From positions 1 through 5,900 of the forward strand of contig CADFKY010000064.1 in assembly GCA_902834965.1 (NCBI GenBank): a stretch of 5,900 nt of DNA, in the 5' to 3' direction. This stretch comes from Veillonellaceae bacterium (GTDB taxonomy: Bacteria; Bacillota_C; Negativicutes; Veillonellales; Veillonellaceae). A program made the translations under genes and the position numbers. Positions 4,992-5,900 of this stretch are shown here, in pieces; within the stretch, counting starts at the first letter, position 1; every line of letters starts with the position of its first letter. The notes beneath the pieces were generated by a model, which worked only from the letters and a program-made list of their open reading frames with translations, did not search any database and had not been told where the DNA came from.

Positions 4992-5056
4992 ATAGTTGTA
5001 GTTCATTAAGTAATATTGATATATTGCGCAAAGTTGTTGTAAGGAGGCTATATTCC

Positions 5057-5900
5057 GTGAAGAATCGTATAAACAGTTTATGGACACTCTTCCAAGAGCG
5101 ACGTTTGAGTCGACGCACATTTATGAAATCCTGTGTAGCACTCACCGCTATTCTAGGCTTGCCACCAACGATGTTAGACACTGTTGTTAAGGCAGCTGAA
5201 ACAACTGAATTGCCTACGGTAATTTGGCTACATGGTCATGAATGTACTGGTTGTAGTGAGTCCTTTATTCGCTCATCTTCTCCATTTACATCTGATGTAA
5301 TTTTGAATATGATTTCTCTTGAATATGATGATACTTTGGCGGCTGCATCTGGTGCACCATTAGAGGAACATTTAGAGAAAATCATCAAAGAAAAAGCAGG
5401 CAAATACATCTTGGCTGTTGAAGGTGGTGTGCCACTTGATGAAAATGGTGTTTACTGTACAGTAGGTGGTCGCACATTTAAAGAATCCTTATTAGAAGCG
5501 GCTAAAGGCGCAGCAGCAATCATTGAATATGGTTCCTGCGCAGCTTGGGGTGGTATTCAAGCGGCTAAACCAAATCCAACAAATACAGTATCTGTATCTT
5601 CTGTTGTATCTGGTAAACCTATTATCAAAGTTCCTGGGTGTCCTCCAATTCCAGAGGTTATGACTGGTGTAATCATGCACTATGCATTATTTGGTCAAAT
5701 TCCACCTCTTGATTCTCAAGGTCGTCCTAAACAATTTTATGGCAATCGTATTCACGACACATGCTACCGCCGTGCCTTCTTTGACTCTGGTCTCTTCGTT
5801 GAAAAATTCGACGACGATGCATCCAAATCTGGTTGGTGCTTGTACAAAGTAGGTTGTCGTGGACCTCAAACATATAATTCTTGTGGTAACTTACGTTGGT
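5057..5900 (+). CDS. [NiFe]-hydrogenase small subunit, Tat-exported (partial, 3' end cut by window)
   Basis: The first 281 residues of a group 1, HyaA/HybO-like small subunit are present. It carries electrons through iron-sulfur clusters between the NiFe large subunit and the membrane, on the outer face of the cytoplasmic membrane. The start is GTG 5057, 9 bases after AAGGAGG (5041-5047); the next ATG falls inside the Tat motif and would destroy the signal. The Tat motif is SRRTFMK (18-24), followed by a hydrophobic stretch and a likely cleavage near VKAA (44-47). Proximal cluster ligands are Cys63, Cys66, Cys161 and Cys195. Distal ligands are His233, Cys236, Cys261 and Cys267. Cys276 is the first medial ligand; the rest lie beyond the window. 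The sequence resembles E. coli HyaA in segments such as IKVPGCPPIPEVM and RIHDTCYRRAFFDSG. Gly65 and Gly166 replace HyaA's two extra proximal cysteines, so a standard, oxygen-sensitive cluster is expected. Large-subunit and cytochrome b genes should follow. Confidence 0.94.
   Translation, partial: MKNRINSLWTLFQERRLSRRTFMKSCVALTAILGLPPTMLDTVVKAAETTELPTVIWLHGHECTGCSESFIRSSSPFTSDVILNMISLEYDDTLAAASGAPLEEHLEKIIKEKAGKYILAVEGGVPLDENGVYCTVGGRTFKESLLEAAKGAAAIIEYGSCAAWGGIQAAKPNPTNTVSVSSVVSGKPIIKVPGCPPIPEVMTGVIMHYALFGQIPPLDSQGRPKQFYGNRIHDTCYRRAFFDSGLFVEKFDDDASKSGWCLYKVGCRGPQTYNSCGNLRW

Larger units (their letters stand above)
4917..4999 (+). repeat. Direct repeat of 24 bases carrying the palindromes
   Basis: Positions 4917-4940 and 4976-4999 match at 22 of 24 bases, offset by 59. 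Similarity fades but continues downstream of each copy (AATAG-C/T-TGT, then scattered matches to about 4956 and 5015). This suggests an old tandem duplication of about 59 bases in which only the operator core has been kept. Confidence 0.7.

Noticed and set aside
4975..4992. NikR or Fur operator upstream of the hydrogenase
   Set aside because: GTATGA occurs at 4975-4980 but without the partner half at NikR spacing. A 7-1-7 Fur match has a full right half (ATTATCA) but only 4 of 7 in the left half. The symmetrical TGAT-N4-ATCA reading fits better.

Overview
The window looks like chromosomal DNA from a low-GC, anaerobic Negativicute, most likely Veillonella or a close relative. This is an inference from four things. 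Base composition is AT-rich. The trmK and Nif3-like genes are adjacent, a pairing known from Firmicutes. The RNase P RNA has type A architecture, not the type B of Bacilli. An uptake-type [NiFe]-hydrogenase small subunit carries a Tat signal. No sequence search was run. All genes are on the + strand, and there is no sign of a mobile element or CRISPR array.

Positions 1-1827 hold a 7-deazaguanine (queuosine precursor) cluster: queD (105-443), queE (430-1173, overlapping queD by 14 bases) and folE (1264-1827). FolE turns GTP into dihydroneopterin triphosphate, QueD turns that into 6-carboxy-tetrahydropterin, and QueE turns that into 7-carboxy-7-deazaguanine. QueC, the next enzyme, is not in the window. 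Two near-identical 18-base direct repeats, each with a TATAAT box, lie just before queD.

Positions 1838-2012 are a complete single-tRNA transcription unit: a strong promoter, a tRNA with anticodon CAU (probably the tRNA-Ile2 type, read as AUA after lysidine modification), and a strong intrinsic terminator. A 13-bp interrupted hairpin (2056-2089) follows in the leader of the next unit. That unit holds trmK (tRNA A22 N1-methyltransferase) and a Nif3/DUF34 dinuclear-metal protein.

Positions 4035-4388 are rnpB, the RNase P RNA, with the conserved P4 strands, paired ends, a P18 GNRA hairpin and a short P12. No terminator follows it. A promoter overlapping its 3' end probably drives a thioredoxin (4446-4775) with an unusual WCEPC active site. 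A strong terminator closes that gene.

Positions 4865-5900 begin a hydrogenase operon. A regulatory region with two TGAT-N4-ATCA palindromes (FNR/CRP-type boxes) 59 bases apart precedes a GTG-started, Tat-exported [NiFe]-hydrogenase small subunit. The window end cuts this gene. It resembles HyaA but has Gly at both positions of the extra cysteines found in oxygen-tolerant enzymes. Most of the window is therefore tRNA maturation and modification (queuosine precursor, m1A22, RNase P, a tRNA), followed by redox and energy genes. I see ordinary gene families with several points worth checking, and no wholly new system.
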